Counted from the stretch's first letter, positions 23,337-32,785 are shown. The stretch is DNA of 64,000 nt from Legionella massiliensis (GCF_000756815.1 NZ_CCVW01000002.1:963501-1027500), one strand, 5' to 3'. Notes: generated by a model not told the origin, from the sequence alone. Translations and numbers: made by a program.

Positions 23337-23909
23337 TTAATAGGTTGGGATTATGTTAACTAAAATTGAATTTAACATCGACTGCCCCACTTCATCGAGC
23401 CCCGATCGACTTCCGCCAATAGTACTTCCGACACCAGTCCACTCAGTCCTACCGGTTCGTACATTAATTGCACTTAAAGTGGCCCCAGCAACTGGCTCAC
23501 CATCAAGACCAACCTTATAACGCCACTCGTTAGCTGCGCCAGTAAATACATAAACGAGATGGTTGGCTCTGGCCCATCGGAGAATTTGTGCTTTGGTTTG
23601 ACTTTCATCAGGACAATACAGCAGTTTTGCACAGGATTTTGAATGCTCGTAATGCTTGATATTTCTAAATCCCCTTGTTTGTAACAAGCCTACCACCATG
23701 GATTCAACTTGCCGATTAGCTAAAGGCGTACTTGAGTGGTTTGCAAAGGCCGCTACACCAATTGGCGCATTTGCGGGAATCAACATTTGATTGCTGACAT
23801 CGATCTTTACGGTTGTACATGCCGTCAGTACAGTACATAGCAAAGTGATAAGTGATAAATGGATTTTATTAATGAAATTATTCGGTATTTGCTTAGAAGT
23901 AGCGGTCAT
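23337..23909 (-). CDS. pelC: Outer-membrane lipoprotein PelC
   Basis: A 190-residue lipoprotein. The signal peptide ends in the lipobox LTAC with C31 as the lipidated residue. The mature domain contains IGVAAFANHSSTPLANRQVESMVVGLL and GRTEWTGVGSTIGG, in line with PelC, which forms a ring on the inner face of the outer membrane around the PelB pore and guides the cationic polymer. The N-terminal extension before the lipobox is longer than usual (about 17 polar residues), so a later start is possible, but no better start codon with a ribosome site is obvious. It overlaps pelB by 17 bases. Confidence 0.85.
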   Translation of the reverse strand: MTATSKQIPNNFINKIHLSLITLLCTVLTACTTVKIDVSNQMLIPANAPIGVAAFANHSSTPLANRQVESMVVGLLQTRGFRNIKHYEHSKSCAKLLYCPDESQTKAQILRWARANHLVYVFTGAANEWRYKVGLDGEPVAGATLSAINVRTGRTEWTGVGSTIGGSRSGLDEVGQSMLNSILVNIIPTY

Positions 23910-26900
23910 AACTTATCCCTATTTTATAATACACCTGTGATTCCTGACTTTGGTTTTGTCCGGGTTGGTTAATGAGTTGATTAACCTGTTGTTGATTAAC
24001 AGCATATTCTATATGCAATACTAAATGATCACGACCAAATATACTAGTTGCAACCCCACCCTCAACGATTTGCCCCAAACCAAGCAATCTACTGTATAAA
24101 AGACCTGCTTCCGCATAGGGCTTCCATTTATGGGTATACTCTTCCTTGTATTGTTGACCAAAGCCAAAAGTAATACCCGTATTGATATCGCTGAGCGGCA
24201 TGTAGAAAGCGGTTGTAGGGTCCTGATTGGGAGGAATTAACTGTTGTAACAAATGAGGCAGTATTCTGTTTTTAGTTTTATAATTCAACAAGTTACCATA
24301 AAAATTAATATTCCAGTCGGGATAACTTAAATACCATTTGTGTTGCCAGTGAAGGCGGAGCTCATTCCCCGACCCTAAATAGAAACCATCTTGTCCTAAA
24401 AACCGTTGAACGCCCAGTTGCGCATCATAAATATCATGGCTTTTTCGACCATAGGTAAACTCTAATTTTGCTTCGTTCTTCATTCCTCCCAATAAGAGAG
24501 CTGTTGTTTCATCTGATTTGACATGATAACCAAGTGATAGCTCAGCATCCAGGCCGGGGTAAATGCGATCTCGATGCCATTTTGCACTAGCAGGGAAAAA
24601 ATGATCCAGGCTTTTACGTTCAGCAAGATTAACTTCCCACCATCCCCTATGAACATATTTTCTGGCAATAATCCCTGCTATCTCATCAACTGCCGGTGGT
24701 GATGCAATCACACTTGTCTTAGTACTATGCGGAAACCAAGCTATCCCGTAAGGGGTTAGTGCCAAAGAAGGAGTAACAAAAAAACGGCCTTTCAGTTCAG
24801 ATAGAGGGCCAACTACATTACCATAAGTTTGGATTGATTGATCTACAAAGAATTGATTAGCACGAGGTAGTGTCGTTTCAGTAAATAATTGATACATTTC
24901 TGCCTCATCTGGGTGTTCACTCAACCCTTGATAGGCATATTCTTCCGCAAGCTTAAAATTTCCAATACGCGTGGCAGCTATGACTCTGTCTCGATGGGGC
25001 AATTGATTAGGGGATTCAAGCAAAAGTAGTTGCATCAGGTCTCTGTCATTCTCTTCCAAAGCTTGGGTTAGAGACATCCAGGGAGGGGTAAAACGCCCAG
25101 TTAAAGCATGTGATTTTATGATTAAACCTGATAAATCATAATTATCTGTTTCCAGAGCCCAGGAGATAATTTGCTCATCGACCTCTGGTTGGGAATATAA
25201 TTTTTCACTCATCTTGAGCATGACATTATAGGCCACTGATGCTGGTGCAAAAAGTTTAACCAGTTCTGAAAGGGCTAATTCTTGCCTTGTTGATAAGTTT
25301 TCCGGATGAGGAGAAATCTCATTTAATAATAAATACATCGCCCGTCGCTGGAGGTAATAGGCAGCATAATCATTATTGTTCTGAATAAATAAATCAGCCA
25401 CTCCTAATAGACTGGCATAATCATTATTGATACTTTCCCAGTGCGGGCTAACAATCTGTAAAGCCAGTTGGTTATTGCCTATAGCGGTGAGAATTGCGGC
25501 ATGAGCTTCCCAAAGTTCTGGTTTAGCATTAAAAATTTCACACCAGTGCGACAGCACATATTCGATTTGTTTAAATTCATTGTTATCAAACAAAAACCAA
25601 AGGAAAGAATCTTGCACAAGGGTTTTCTCAGGCCAGCGCGCGAGAATGCTTTCCCAATTTTGGAAGGATTCAATAACCAACCCGAGCTGCCTGTTCATAG
25701 TCGCTATCAGGATTGCATACTCTGGAATATTATTTAATTTTGCCAGATCACTTGGAGGGAGATTGTCTACAACCTCTTTGACTTCATGCCATTTATTTAA
25801 TTCTGCTCCCAAAGAAAGGAGTAACTTGCCTATGCTAAGGTCATGATTTTGGTTGAAGATGGTTTTCGCATCTTGATAAGCGGCAGCCAGATTGTTTCCA
25901 AGCTCTTGTAATTCGACTAATTCCATTGCAGACGTTCTGTCCAGCGCATTGGACTTCATTAGTATTTTTAAGGCAGTTATAGTGGACTGTATGTGTCCTG
26001 TTATTGAGGCAAGATCAGCATATTGTTTCCAGAATTCAAGATTAGTGGGCTCTGCTTTTTGGGCTACTTCTGTATAAATATTGAAAGCATCGTTTAGATC
26101 ACCTCGTGAATAGAGGATTTCAGCCTCTTTTAAATAGGCTTTTGTATTTGATTTATCAATTGAAATTAACTTTTTCAGATAACCAAGCTCTTGTTGAGGT
26201 TGATCAGTGCCCTGAGTGATAGCAATGAATTGCTCGAGATATTGTGGGTCTTCTTGAGAGTTTGGAATCGCCTGCAACATTTTTAGTGCCCTATCTGGGT
26301 AGCCACGCTTTTGAGTTGCAATATTATTATTCAATAATAACTCTTTGTTATTAGGTGTTTTTTTCAGTTGATAGGCATAAATTATTGCTTGTGCATCGTA
26401 GTCAGATACCTGTTTGGCCAGTACCAACGCTCTATAAAGATATTTTTCAGGATTGAGATTATTCTCTATAAGAAAAATCCATTGCTCAAGGGCAAGTTCA
26501 CCATTCCCTGACCAAAGTGCTGCCTCTACCAGTCTTTCACGCCACTCCACATTTTTAGGTTCATTCTCTACTGCCACAACGGCAATTTTGAGGGCATCGT
26601 TAACATTGCCATTCATAAGAAAGACATTGAAAGCAAGAGTAAAGGCTTTAGGTTCATATTGATCTAAATTAATTTCTACTTGTCTACGATTGTCGTCGTA
26701 ATAAGTAATTTTTTTACTCCGGTTCTCCGTGTCACTGTCTTGGGCGTTGGGCAAGTTTAGGGGGATGGGCGTTTCGGATTCTGCTAATTGGATCAATGGA
26801 CCACTAAATTTACTTGCTATTTGATTGTTTAACTCTTCTGTACCATGCCTTCCTGGTTTTTCAGATACAGAGGATTTGTTCTTCGATTCAGCAAAATGGG

Positions 26901-27729
26901 TTTTCTCGGGGAGAGGGGGCGGTGTTTTTGCAGCAACCGTTTGATCATCGCGAGAAGAATCGTTCGCCAAAGGATAGTGTAGATTTGGCGCTTTGTTTTT
27001 ATAATTTGTCCCAGCCTGTTTTCTCGACACTTCTTCTATAGAACCCAGGAATAGATTTTTTTCCCAATCATGCTCCTCTTTTTTTTCTTCAGAATGCAGC
27101 GTGCTCGTAGGCAGACTGCTATTAATGAAAGATTCTTGGGCAGGTTTGAAAGCGGGTATTTTTTTCCTGCTTAATTGCTGTGGCTTTGAAGATTGTGGGG
27201 GCGGTTGTTGGTCTACTATTTTTACCGGTGGCTTTTCATTGAGTTTTGATGCTTGTTTTGATTTAGTTAATCCAATGTGCTCCTTAGATTTTTGTGTAAC
27301 AGCTTTCGGCTTTGTCGATTTTGCCCATACTGCTTTTCGGATTTGAGCTTTCGTCAGCTTAGAAGGTCGTGCTAATAGTCGATGACTAATACTAATTAAT
27401 TGTGCTTCGTTTTGGATAGGGCCTATAACAACACGATATCTGACTGGTATTGTATTTGAGGTATTGATGCGTACCGTATTGTTAGCAATCAGTTTGCTTA
27501 ACTCATTTCTGTATTTTTCAGCATTCGAGTAGTTATCAAAGGAACCAACCTGCAAGAGATATTTGTTGGTGGAGTATTTCGGAATTTTTAGGCGGGCACC
27601 TTGTTCCGCCCCAAATATAGTGACGGTTTTGCTAATTGGGTGAGCAAGGGTTTCTTGCCCCAAAAACATGAAGGGCATAAAGCATAATAAGACTAGCGAC
27701 GACCTTCCCATGTCTTGTATAAGCCCCAT
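23893..27729 (-). CDS. pelB: Outer-membrane Pel exporter PelB with an added N-terminal SPOR domain
   Basis: A 1278-residue protein. A signal peptide (about 1-30) is followed by a SPOR domain at about 57-122 (YLLQVGSFDNYSNAEKYRNE, then RYRVVIGPIQNEAQ), a Lys/Pro/Ser-rich linker (about 130-310), a long TPR array (about 340-940, for example PNNKELLLNNNIATQKRGY and DKSNTKAYLKEAEILYSRGD) and a C-terminal beta-barrel of about 300 residues ending in YDRYF. PelB in Pseudomonas has an N-terminal membrane helix, TPRs and a barrel; a SPOR domain, which binds glycan strands denuded of stem peptides, is not part of that plan. It is the first gene of the pelB-G operon. The start is uncertain: ATG 27711 (residue 7) is possible. 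Confidence 0.9.
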   Translation of the reverse strand: MGLIQDMGRSSLVLLCFMPFMFLGQETLAHPISKTVTIFGAEQGARLKIPKYSTNKYLLQVGSFDNYSNAEKYRNELSKLIANNTVRINTSNTIPVRYRVVIGPIQNEAQLISISHRLLARPSKLTKAQIRKAVWAKSTKPKAVTQKSKEHIGLTKSKQASKLNEKPPVKIVDQQPPPQSSKPQQLSRKKIPAFKPAQESFINSSLPTSTLHSEEKKEEHDWEKNLFLGSIEEVSRKQAGTNYKNKAPNLHYPLANDSSRDDQTVAAKTPPPLPEKTHFAESKNKSSVSEKPGRHGTEELNNQIASKFSGPLIQLAESETPIPLNLPNAQDSDTENRSKKITYYDDNRRQVEINLDQYEPKAFTLAFNVFLMNGNVNDALKIAVVAVENEPKNVEWRERLVEAALWSGNGELALEQWIFLIENNLNPEKYLYRALVLAKQVSDYDAQAIIYAYQLKKTPNNKELLLNNNIATQKRGYPDRALKMLQAIPNSQEDPQYLEQFIAITQGTDQPQQELGYLKKLISIDKSNTKAYLKEAEILYSRGDLNDAFNIYTEVAQKAEPTNLEFWKQYADLASITGHIQSTITALKILMKSNALDRTSAMELVELQELGNNLAAAYQDAKTIFNQNHDLSIGKLLLSLGAELNKWHEVKEVVDNLPPSDLAKLNNIPEYAILIATMNRQLGLVIESFQNWESILARWPEKTLVQDSFLWFLFDNNEFKQIEYVLSHWCEIFNAKPELWEAHAAILTAIGNNQLALQIVSPHWESINNDYASLLGVADLFIQNNNDYAAYYLQRRAMYLLLNEISPHPENLSTRQELALSELVKLFAPASVAYNVMLKMSEKLYSQPEVDEQIISWALETDNYDLSGLIIKSHALTGRFTPPWMSLTQALEENDRDLMQLLLLESPNQLPHRDRVIAATRIGNFKLAEEYAYQGLSEHPDEAEMYQLFTETTLPRANQFFVDQSIQTYGNVVGPLSELKGRFFVTPSLALTPYGIAWFPHSTKTSVIASPPAVDEIAGIIARKYVHRGWWEVNLAERKSLDHFFPASAKWHRDRIYPGLDAELSLGYHVKSDETTALLLGGMKNEAKLEFTYGRKSHDIYDAQLGVQRFLGQDGFYLGSGNELRLHWQHKWYLSYPDWNINFYGNLLNYKTKNRILPHLLQQLIPPNQDPTTAFYMPLSDINTGITFGFGQQYKEEYTHKWKPYAEAGLLYSRLLGLGQIVEGGVATSIFGRDHLVLHIEYAVNQQQVNQLINQPGQNQSQESQVYYKIGISYDRYF

Positions 27730-27889
27730 GCAGTTTTAAGTGAATATCTAAGCAGAATACCAAAAACAAGAAAATCTACAATAAGAAGCATCTTGATTAT
27801 TAAGTAATATTAGGAAAACTGTAGCAACTAGAAAAATAGACTTCTGTGCACTAAGCTTAAAATTAAAGAATACATCGTGGAGTCTAAAG
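27730..27889. promoter_or_regulatory. Divergent intergenic region between pelB and the epimerase-pelA unit
   Basis: This 160-base AT-rich spacer must hold the promoters of both Pel transcripts. A weak candidate toward pelB reads TTGTAG, 16 bases, TATTCT on the - strand. No strong promoter toward the epimerase and no recognisable operator were found. Confidence 0.35.
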
Positions 27890-28819
27890 ATGCGGCATGT
27901 GCTAGTTACTGGAGGAAATGGCTTTATTGGTAGCTATTTGGTTGAGCGTCTGCTTTCACAAGGTATTGAGGTTTTAGTTATTGATAAATCCATCCATAAA
28001 CCTACCCCTTGTGATATCCGTAAGGCCAAACTCATTGAAGGGGATGTTTTGTCACATAGCTTACTTCATGAGTGTCTTGAGCAAGTAGATACTTGTTTTC
28101 ACTTAGCAGCCCTTTCATCAGTACCCATATGTGCAAGAGATTGGATCTTCAGTCATGAAAATAATGTCCAAGCATTTAATGGTCTTCTTGAAGAATTCCG
28201 ACATTTAAGCCACCCAGTAAAATTGATTTATGCTTCTTCAGCAGCAGTCTATGGTGATTCTGAAGCTTTACCTTTATCAGAGTCAGAACATGTTATTCCA
28301 AATTCAGTTTATGGGGCTGATAAATTGTCGAATGAAATCTATGCAGAAGCTGTGTCAAGGACTTTTGGCATTCATTCAATAGGCCTTCGCCTGTTTAATG
28401 TCTACGGGGAAGGGCAAATTGAATCAAATTCCTACAGTGGTGTTATTACCAAATTTAAAAATGCTCTTAGGGAATCTCTGCCAATAAAAATTTTGGGGGA
28501 TGGGAAACAAACAAGAGATTTTATCTACGTTCGAGATGTTGTTGAGGCATTTATACTTGCCGCCAATGCAAATGTTGATGGAGCAAAAATTTATAATATT
28601 TGCAGTGGTCATTCTGTTTCAATTTTAGAGTTAGCTCAATTAATGATGCAGCTTTCACATAGGAAAGTGCCAATTACCTATGAAAATGCAAGGATCGGTG
28701 ATCTCTATCATTCGGCGGGCAATGGTTTGCTAGCCCAACAGGAGTTGGAATTTAGCGCACGTACACCTATTGAATTAGGGCTGGCTTCTCTATTGCAGAA
28801 GGATGATCTAGCTCATTAA
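27890..28819 (+). CDS. NAD-dependent UDP-sugar 4-epimerase (PelX-like)
   Basis: A 309-residue extended SDR enzyme. The NAD loop is TGGNGFIG (residues 7-14) and the catalytic pair is Y141 and K145 in YGADK. The substrate region includes LRLFNVYGEGQ and the family end motif TRDFIYVRDVVEA. By position in a Pel locus it probably makes UDP-GalNAc from UDP-GlcNAc, the precursor for the galactosamine polymer, as PelX does in some pseudomonads. A glucose/galactose or other epimerase cannot be excluded from sequence. It is the first gene of the + strand unit, 73 bases before pelA. Confidence 0.85.
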   Translation: MRHVLVTGGNGFIGSYLVERLLSQGIEVLVIDKSIHKPTPCDIRKAKLIEGDVLSHSLLHECLEQVDTCFHLAALSSVPICARDWIFSHENNVQAFNGLLEEFRHLSHPVKLIYASSAAVYGDSEALPLSESEHVIPNSVYGADKLSNEIYAEAVSRTFGIHSIGLRLFNVYGEGQIESNSYSGVITKFKNALRESLPIKILGDGKQTRDFIYVRDVVEAFILAANANVDGAKIYNICSGHSVSILELAQLMMQLSHRKVPITYENARIGDLYHSAGNGLLAQQELEFSARTPIELGLASLLQKDDLAH

Positions 28820-28892
28820 GAATAAAAAAGTTGGTGCAAGTGCTTCTTGTATTATATTCTTTAAAAACATAGCCCTATTATACGGTCACCTA

Positions 28893-31709
28893 ATGACAAG
28901 GACGAAGGTTTCAGTGAACCTCCACAAACGCCTAATTTGTAGCATGCTATGGTTTTTATTTTCCTTTGCTTGCTATGCTATAGATGATAATAGTCGAGTT
29001 GCTTTTTATTACGGCACTAATCCGCCTTTAGACGAATTGCATGCGTTTAATATTGTTGTCGTTACTCCACAAAAAGATTTGGATCCTAAAAAATACAATA
29101 ATCTATCCAGTCAGCTCTATGCCTATGTTAATGTGGGAGAAGTAGATGCTAACTCCCCTGATTTGAAACAGATAAAACCCAGCTGGTTTAAAGGAAAAAA
29201 TGCTGACTGGGGGAGTCATATTATGGATATGGCTAATCCTGCCTGGCGGGATTATTTACTCAATAAGAAAATTAGTTCTCTTTGGGAGCAGGGTTATCAG
29301 GGTTTTTTCCTCGATACACTTGATTCTTATCAGTTACTCAAATTAACTCCTACACAGATTAAAGAACAACAGGCTGGAATTGTTGACCTGATAAAAAAGA
29401 TTAAAATCAAATATCCAGGTGCAACTATTATCACTAACCGGGGTTTTGAGGTATTAGACAGTATTCATCAAGAGATTAACGCCATGGCGGCTGAGTCATT
29501 ATTCGCTAAATGGAATCCAGCAGCTAAAAAATACGAGCAAGTCTCTGATAGTGATAGGAAATGGCTGCTCAATGTGCTTAACAAGACGCATCAAGAGTAC
29601 CATTTGCCAGTGATAGTGATTGATTACGTCCCTCCTGGCAAACCTGAGGAAGCACGCCAAGTTGCTAAGCAAATAAGAACCCTGGGGTTCATTCCCTGGG
29701 TCGCAGATGCAGATTTAAATACGATTGGTGTAAGTACTATTGAAATAGTGCCACGAAAAATTTTACTGCTGTACAACCTTACTTCAGAAAAAATTAATGT
29801 TCGCAGTACGGATATTGCCGCCTTTGATTATACGGCCTTTCTTTTTCAATTTAAGGGATTTGTTCCTGTGCTACAGCCTGTGGATACAACCTTACCCCAA
29901 CAGGTTGTGAAGGGTAAATATGCAGGGATAGTGGCCTGGTTTAATGAGCGGGTAGTCAAACATCATGATTTATTAGAAAGCTGGTTGAGCAAACAAATTC
30001 AGGCAGGGGTTCCAGTCGTTTTTATGCAGAACTTCGGTCTGCCTAGTACCTCACCGCTGTTAAAACAGTTAAATATAAACATTGATAAAAATAAACAGAT
30101 TATAACCAGCGTAAAAACCAAATATAAAGAAAAGAGTATTGGTTTTGAAGTATTACCTCAGCCATTAACGACCGATTTTTTAGCAGCTACCATCAAGAAC
30201 GCCAAAGTTCTTTTAAAATTAACTAATGGGGAACAAGATGAAGATGCAATCGCTATAGCCCCTTGGGGTGGTTATGTGCTTGCCCCCTTTGATATGGTAG
30301 TTTTACCTAACACTCAGGCACGTTGGGTTATTAATCCTTTCAGTTTTTTTAGTGAGGCGTTACGTTTACCACAATTTCCTATTCCTGACATCACTACCGC
30401 AACTGGTAGACGCATAATGACTGTACATATTGACGGTGATGCTTTCGTTTCTCGTGTGCCTTGGATTGATAATAAATATGCGGGCGAGGTTATTTTAGAG
30501 CAAATTCTTAACATTTATAAAATTCCAACCACTGTATCAATTATTCAACGTGAGTTTGTATTATTGGAAGCTAATGCGGGTTTGTCAAAAAGACTTACTG
30601 AAACAGCGCAAAAAATTTTTAGGCTACCCTGGGTACAAATTGCAACACACACTTATTCACATCCGTTGGTTTGGGGGGGGCTAGTTGAGGGGAAACCAAA
30701 TATGTCAGCCCTATCTTATCCAGATAAAAACTATCTTTTTAACTATAAAACTGAAGTGGCTGGTTCTACAGAGTTTATTAATTCCAAACTTGCACCATCC
30801 GATAAGAAAGTCGTTGCTGTATTTTGGTCTGGAGATTGTAATTTACAGCAAGGGCCTTTAGATGTCGCAGCTGAAGTAGGGATCAAAAATATAAATGGGA
30901 TGGCGAAAATATATCTTAATGCGTCTAAGTCACTAAATAATTTAGGTGCTTTTGGTATCATGGTAGGTAACTATTTCCAGGTCTTTGCACCAATCCCTAA
31001 CGAATTTGAATATACTGATGACTGGTCACAGCCGCTGTACGCGTTTCAAAATGTTATTCATACTTTTCAATTGACTGATAAGCCGGTTCGCTATAAACCA
31101 ATGTCTATTTATTATCACTTTTACAGCGCTGCTGATCAGGCTGCTTTTCGAGCATTAAAGCGCGTCTATAAATGGGCTTTAAAACAATATATAACGCCGC
31201 TGTATATTGCTGATTATATTTCGAAAGTCCTTGATTTTAATCAAATCATTATAGCCAAAGACCTTAATGGAGAACCTAATACCTGGTACATCTTAAACAA
31301 TAATAGTTTGCGGGAATTTCGTTTACCAATATCCCAAGGATTTCCTGACATTGAGAAGAGCAGAAATGTTGCAGGTTACAGCCCTATTAATAGTGACAAC
31401 TACATTCATGTGGGAAGTCAAGCTGATACCTTTATAAAGTTAACTACGACGGAATCAAGACATCCCTTTCTTATTGATGCCAATGCAGAACTCACCCGAT
31501 GGGATATACTTGATATGAGAAGAATTAATTTTTCATTAATGGGGCATGTACCACTAAGCTTCAAGCTTGCAAATATGGAAAACTGCCAGGTAGAGTTGAA
31601 TCATAAACCTTTAAAAGCTGTTGATGTGAATAGCTATCTTATACAGGAAGCTAATAGTGGAACATTTGAGATACACTGCAACAGATCAAAAACACAAGAA
31701 ACCAGATAA
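28893..31709 (+). CDS. pelA: Pel polysaccharide hydrolase/deacetylase PelA
   Basis: A 938-residue periplasmic enzyme with a signal peptide (hydrophobic segment about 14-29). The N-terminal domain (about 33-285) is a GH114/GH166-like endo-alpha-1,4-galactosaminidase with FLDTLDSY and the likely catalytic E201 in AAESLFAKW. A linker domain follows. The C-terminal deacetylase has HIDGD (H512, D514, D516) and HTYSHP (H586, H590), the metal and catalytic motifs. All key residues match Pseudomonas PelA at similar positions, so both activities look intact. In Pseudomonas pelA leads the pel operon; here it is on the opposite strand from pelB-G, behind an epimerase. Confidence 0.94.
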   Translation: MTRTKVSVNLHKRLICSMLWFLFSFACYAIDDNSRVAFYYGTNPPLDELHAFNIVVVTPQKDLDPKKYNNLSSQLYAYVNVGEVDANSPDLKQIKPSWFKGKNADWGSHIMDMANPAWRDYLLNKKISSLWEQGYQGFFLDTLDSYQLLKLTPTQIKEQQAGIVDLIKKIKIKYPGATIITNRGFEVLDSIHQEINAMAAESLFAKWNPAAKKYEQVSDSDRKWLLNVLNKTHQEYHLPVIVIDYVPPGKPEEARQVAKQIRTLGFIPWVADADLNTIGVSTIEIVPRKILLLYNLTSEKINVRSTDIAAFDYTAFLFQFKGFVPVLQPVDTTLPQQVVKGKYAGIVAWFNERVVKHHDLLESWLSKQIQAGVPVVFMQNFGLPSTSPLLKQLNINIDKNKQIITSVKTKYKEKSIGFEVLPQPLTTDFLAATIKNAKVLLKLTNGEQDEDAIAIAPWGGYVLAPFDMVVLPNTQARWVINPFSFFSEALRLPQFPIPDITTATGRRIMTVHIDGDAFVSRVPWIDNKYAGEVILEQILNIYKIPTTVSIIQREFVLLEANAGLSKRLTETAQKIFRLPWVQIATHTYSHPLVWGGLVEGKPNMSALSYPDKNYLFNYKTEVAGSTEFINSKLAPSDKKVVAVFWSGDCNLQQGPLDVAAEVGIKNINGMAKIYLNASKSLNNLGAFGIMVGNYFQVFAPIPNEFEYTDDWSQPLYAFQNVIHTFQLTDKPVRYKPMSIYYHFYSAADQAAFRALKRVYKWALKQYITPLYIADYISKVLDFNQIIIAKDLNGEPNTWYILNNNSLREFRLPISQGFPDIEKSRNVAGYSPINSDNYIHVGSQADTFIKLTTTESRHPFLIDANAELTRWDILDMRRINFSLMGHVPLSFKLANMENCQVELNHKPLKAVDVNSYLIQEANSGTFEIHCNRSKTQETR

Positions 31710-32604
31710 GGCGCTTTTTTCTTATCAATTCATAGCCTTTGCCTTTTTGCTAGTCCTGGCGCTACTCCTTTATTTATTTCCTGGCAAAGCCTTATTTAAT
31801 AACCTTATTGAGCAATCCTATATTTCAGAAGCTGACTTCAGATACAGTATTCTATTGTTAAATTCAGATGGTTATAATGAGATCGTAGAGAATCCAGCAG
31901 CGATAATAAAGCAATTTAACGACGATGCAGATAAACAGGATTCGGAGTCACTCTGGCTGCAGTACATCATTCTTAAATATATATCCTATCAACCTAAATT
32001 ACCTAAAGAAATCAAATTGCAAGCTGAGCAAGCCCTAGCTCACTATTTATCAATTTTACAGACGATACCCACCACTGTAGACGAGGAATTCATTTTAGCT
32101 AGAGATGCTTTGGCAGTTGATCAGGCGCCACTAGCACTTAATTTTTATCAACAGATAATAGAAAAAAATCCGAAGCAAGATATTGAATTTTATGTCCAAG
32201 CTGCGCGAGTCGCTTTATGGGCAAAGCAGTGCGTACAAAGTGCAGATTATTATTTCATGGCCCAATCTATGGCAAAAACAGTGGATGATAAACGATATCT
32301 TTTCATCACAGCTATAAAATTGCTTTTTGAATGTAATAAATATGAGGAGGCAATAACCGCTGCTGAGAAGCATATTGATGGTTTGCAAAGTGATCAATTG
32401 ACTTACCAAATTTTAACTGAACTTGCTGTTCGGGCAGACAAGCCAGCTAAAGCACAGGATTTTGTGCTTAGATTGCTACAACTTCGAAGTGGCATAGCTA
32501 ACAGCAATGAACTAATAATTAATAAGAATCTATATTATGAAATCAGAAATATCCTCGAGCGTATCTGGGGTTATATTCTTAGTCATTCCCCTTTTACCGA
32601 TTAG
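31657..32604 (+). CDS. Membrane-anchored TPR protein, possible detached PelB N-terminal module
   Basis: A 315-residue protein with a short basic cytoplasmic start, one membrane helix (about 22-41, FSYQFIAFAFLLVLALLLYLF) and a helical TPR-like periplasmic part. It starts at GTG with a good ribosome site (AGGAAG, 6 bases, GTG) and overlaps pelA by 53 bases. The layout LLLYLFPGKALFNNLIEQ then DFRYSILLL resembles the membrane-proximal N-terminus of single-chain PelB proteins. Because the PelB in this locus starts with a signal peptide and SPOR domain, this gene may supply the inner-membrane anchored TPR segment as a separate chain. That link is an inference; otherwise it is an unknown TPR protein of the Pel unit. 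Confidence 0.75.
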   Translation: MEHLRYTATDQKHKKPDKALFSYQFIAFAFLLVLALLLYLFPGKALFNNLIEQSYISEADFRYSILLLNSDGYNEIVENPAAIIKQFNDDADKQDSESLWLQYIILKYISYQPKLPKEIKLQAEQALAHYLSILQTIPTTVDEEFILARDALAVDQAPLALNFYQQIIEKNPKQDIEFYVQAARVALWAKQCVQSADYYFMAQSMAKTVDDKRYLFITAIKLLFECNKYEEAITAAEKHIDGLQSDQLTYQILTELAVRADKPAKAQDFVLRLLQLRSGIANSNELIINKNLYYEIRNILERIWGYILSHSPFTD

Positions 32605-32639
32605 TGCTAGTGGCAATCAACTGGATATAACACAGTGAA

Positions 32640-32712
32640 ATCACAGAGATCCTTTGCTTCGTTCAAGATCTGATACATCCCGCAAGTTTTTAAGTAATAG
32701 GCCACCCGTACA
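32640..32712. repeat. Repeat remnants at the right edge of the Pel region
   Basis: GAGATCCTTTGCTTCGTTCA (from 32646) resembles one arm of the palindromic repeats at 2456 and 6426, in degenerate form. GTAATAGGCCACCCGTAC (32693-32710) resembles, in inverted orientation, the end of the sequence at 16418-16437. No transposase gene is present. Confidence 0.4.
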
Positions 32713-32785
32713 CCTCCTCTTGGGATAGATCAGTTCAAAATGACCGGCTGCATAGGGAGCTAGACCAGTCTATAACTTTTTGCAC

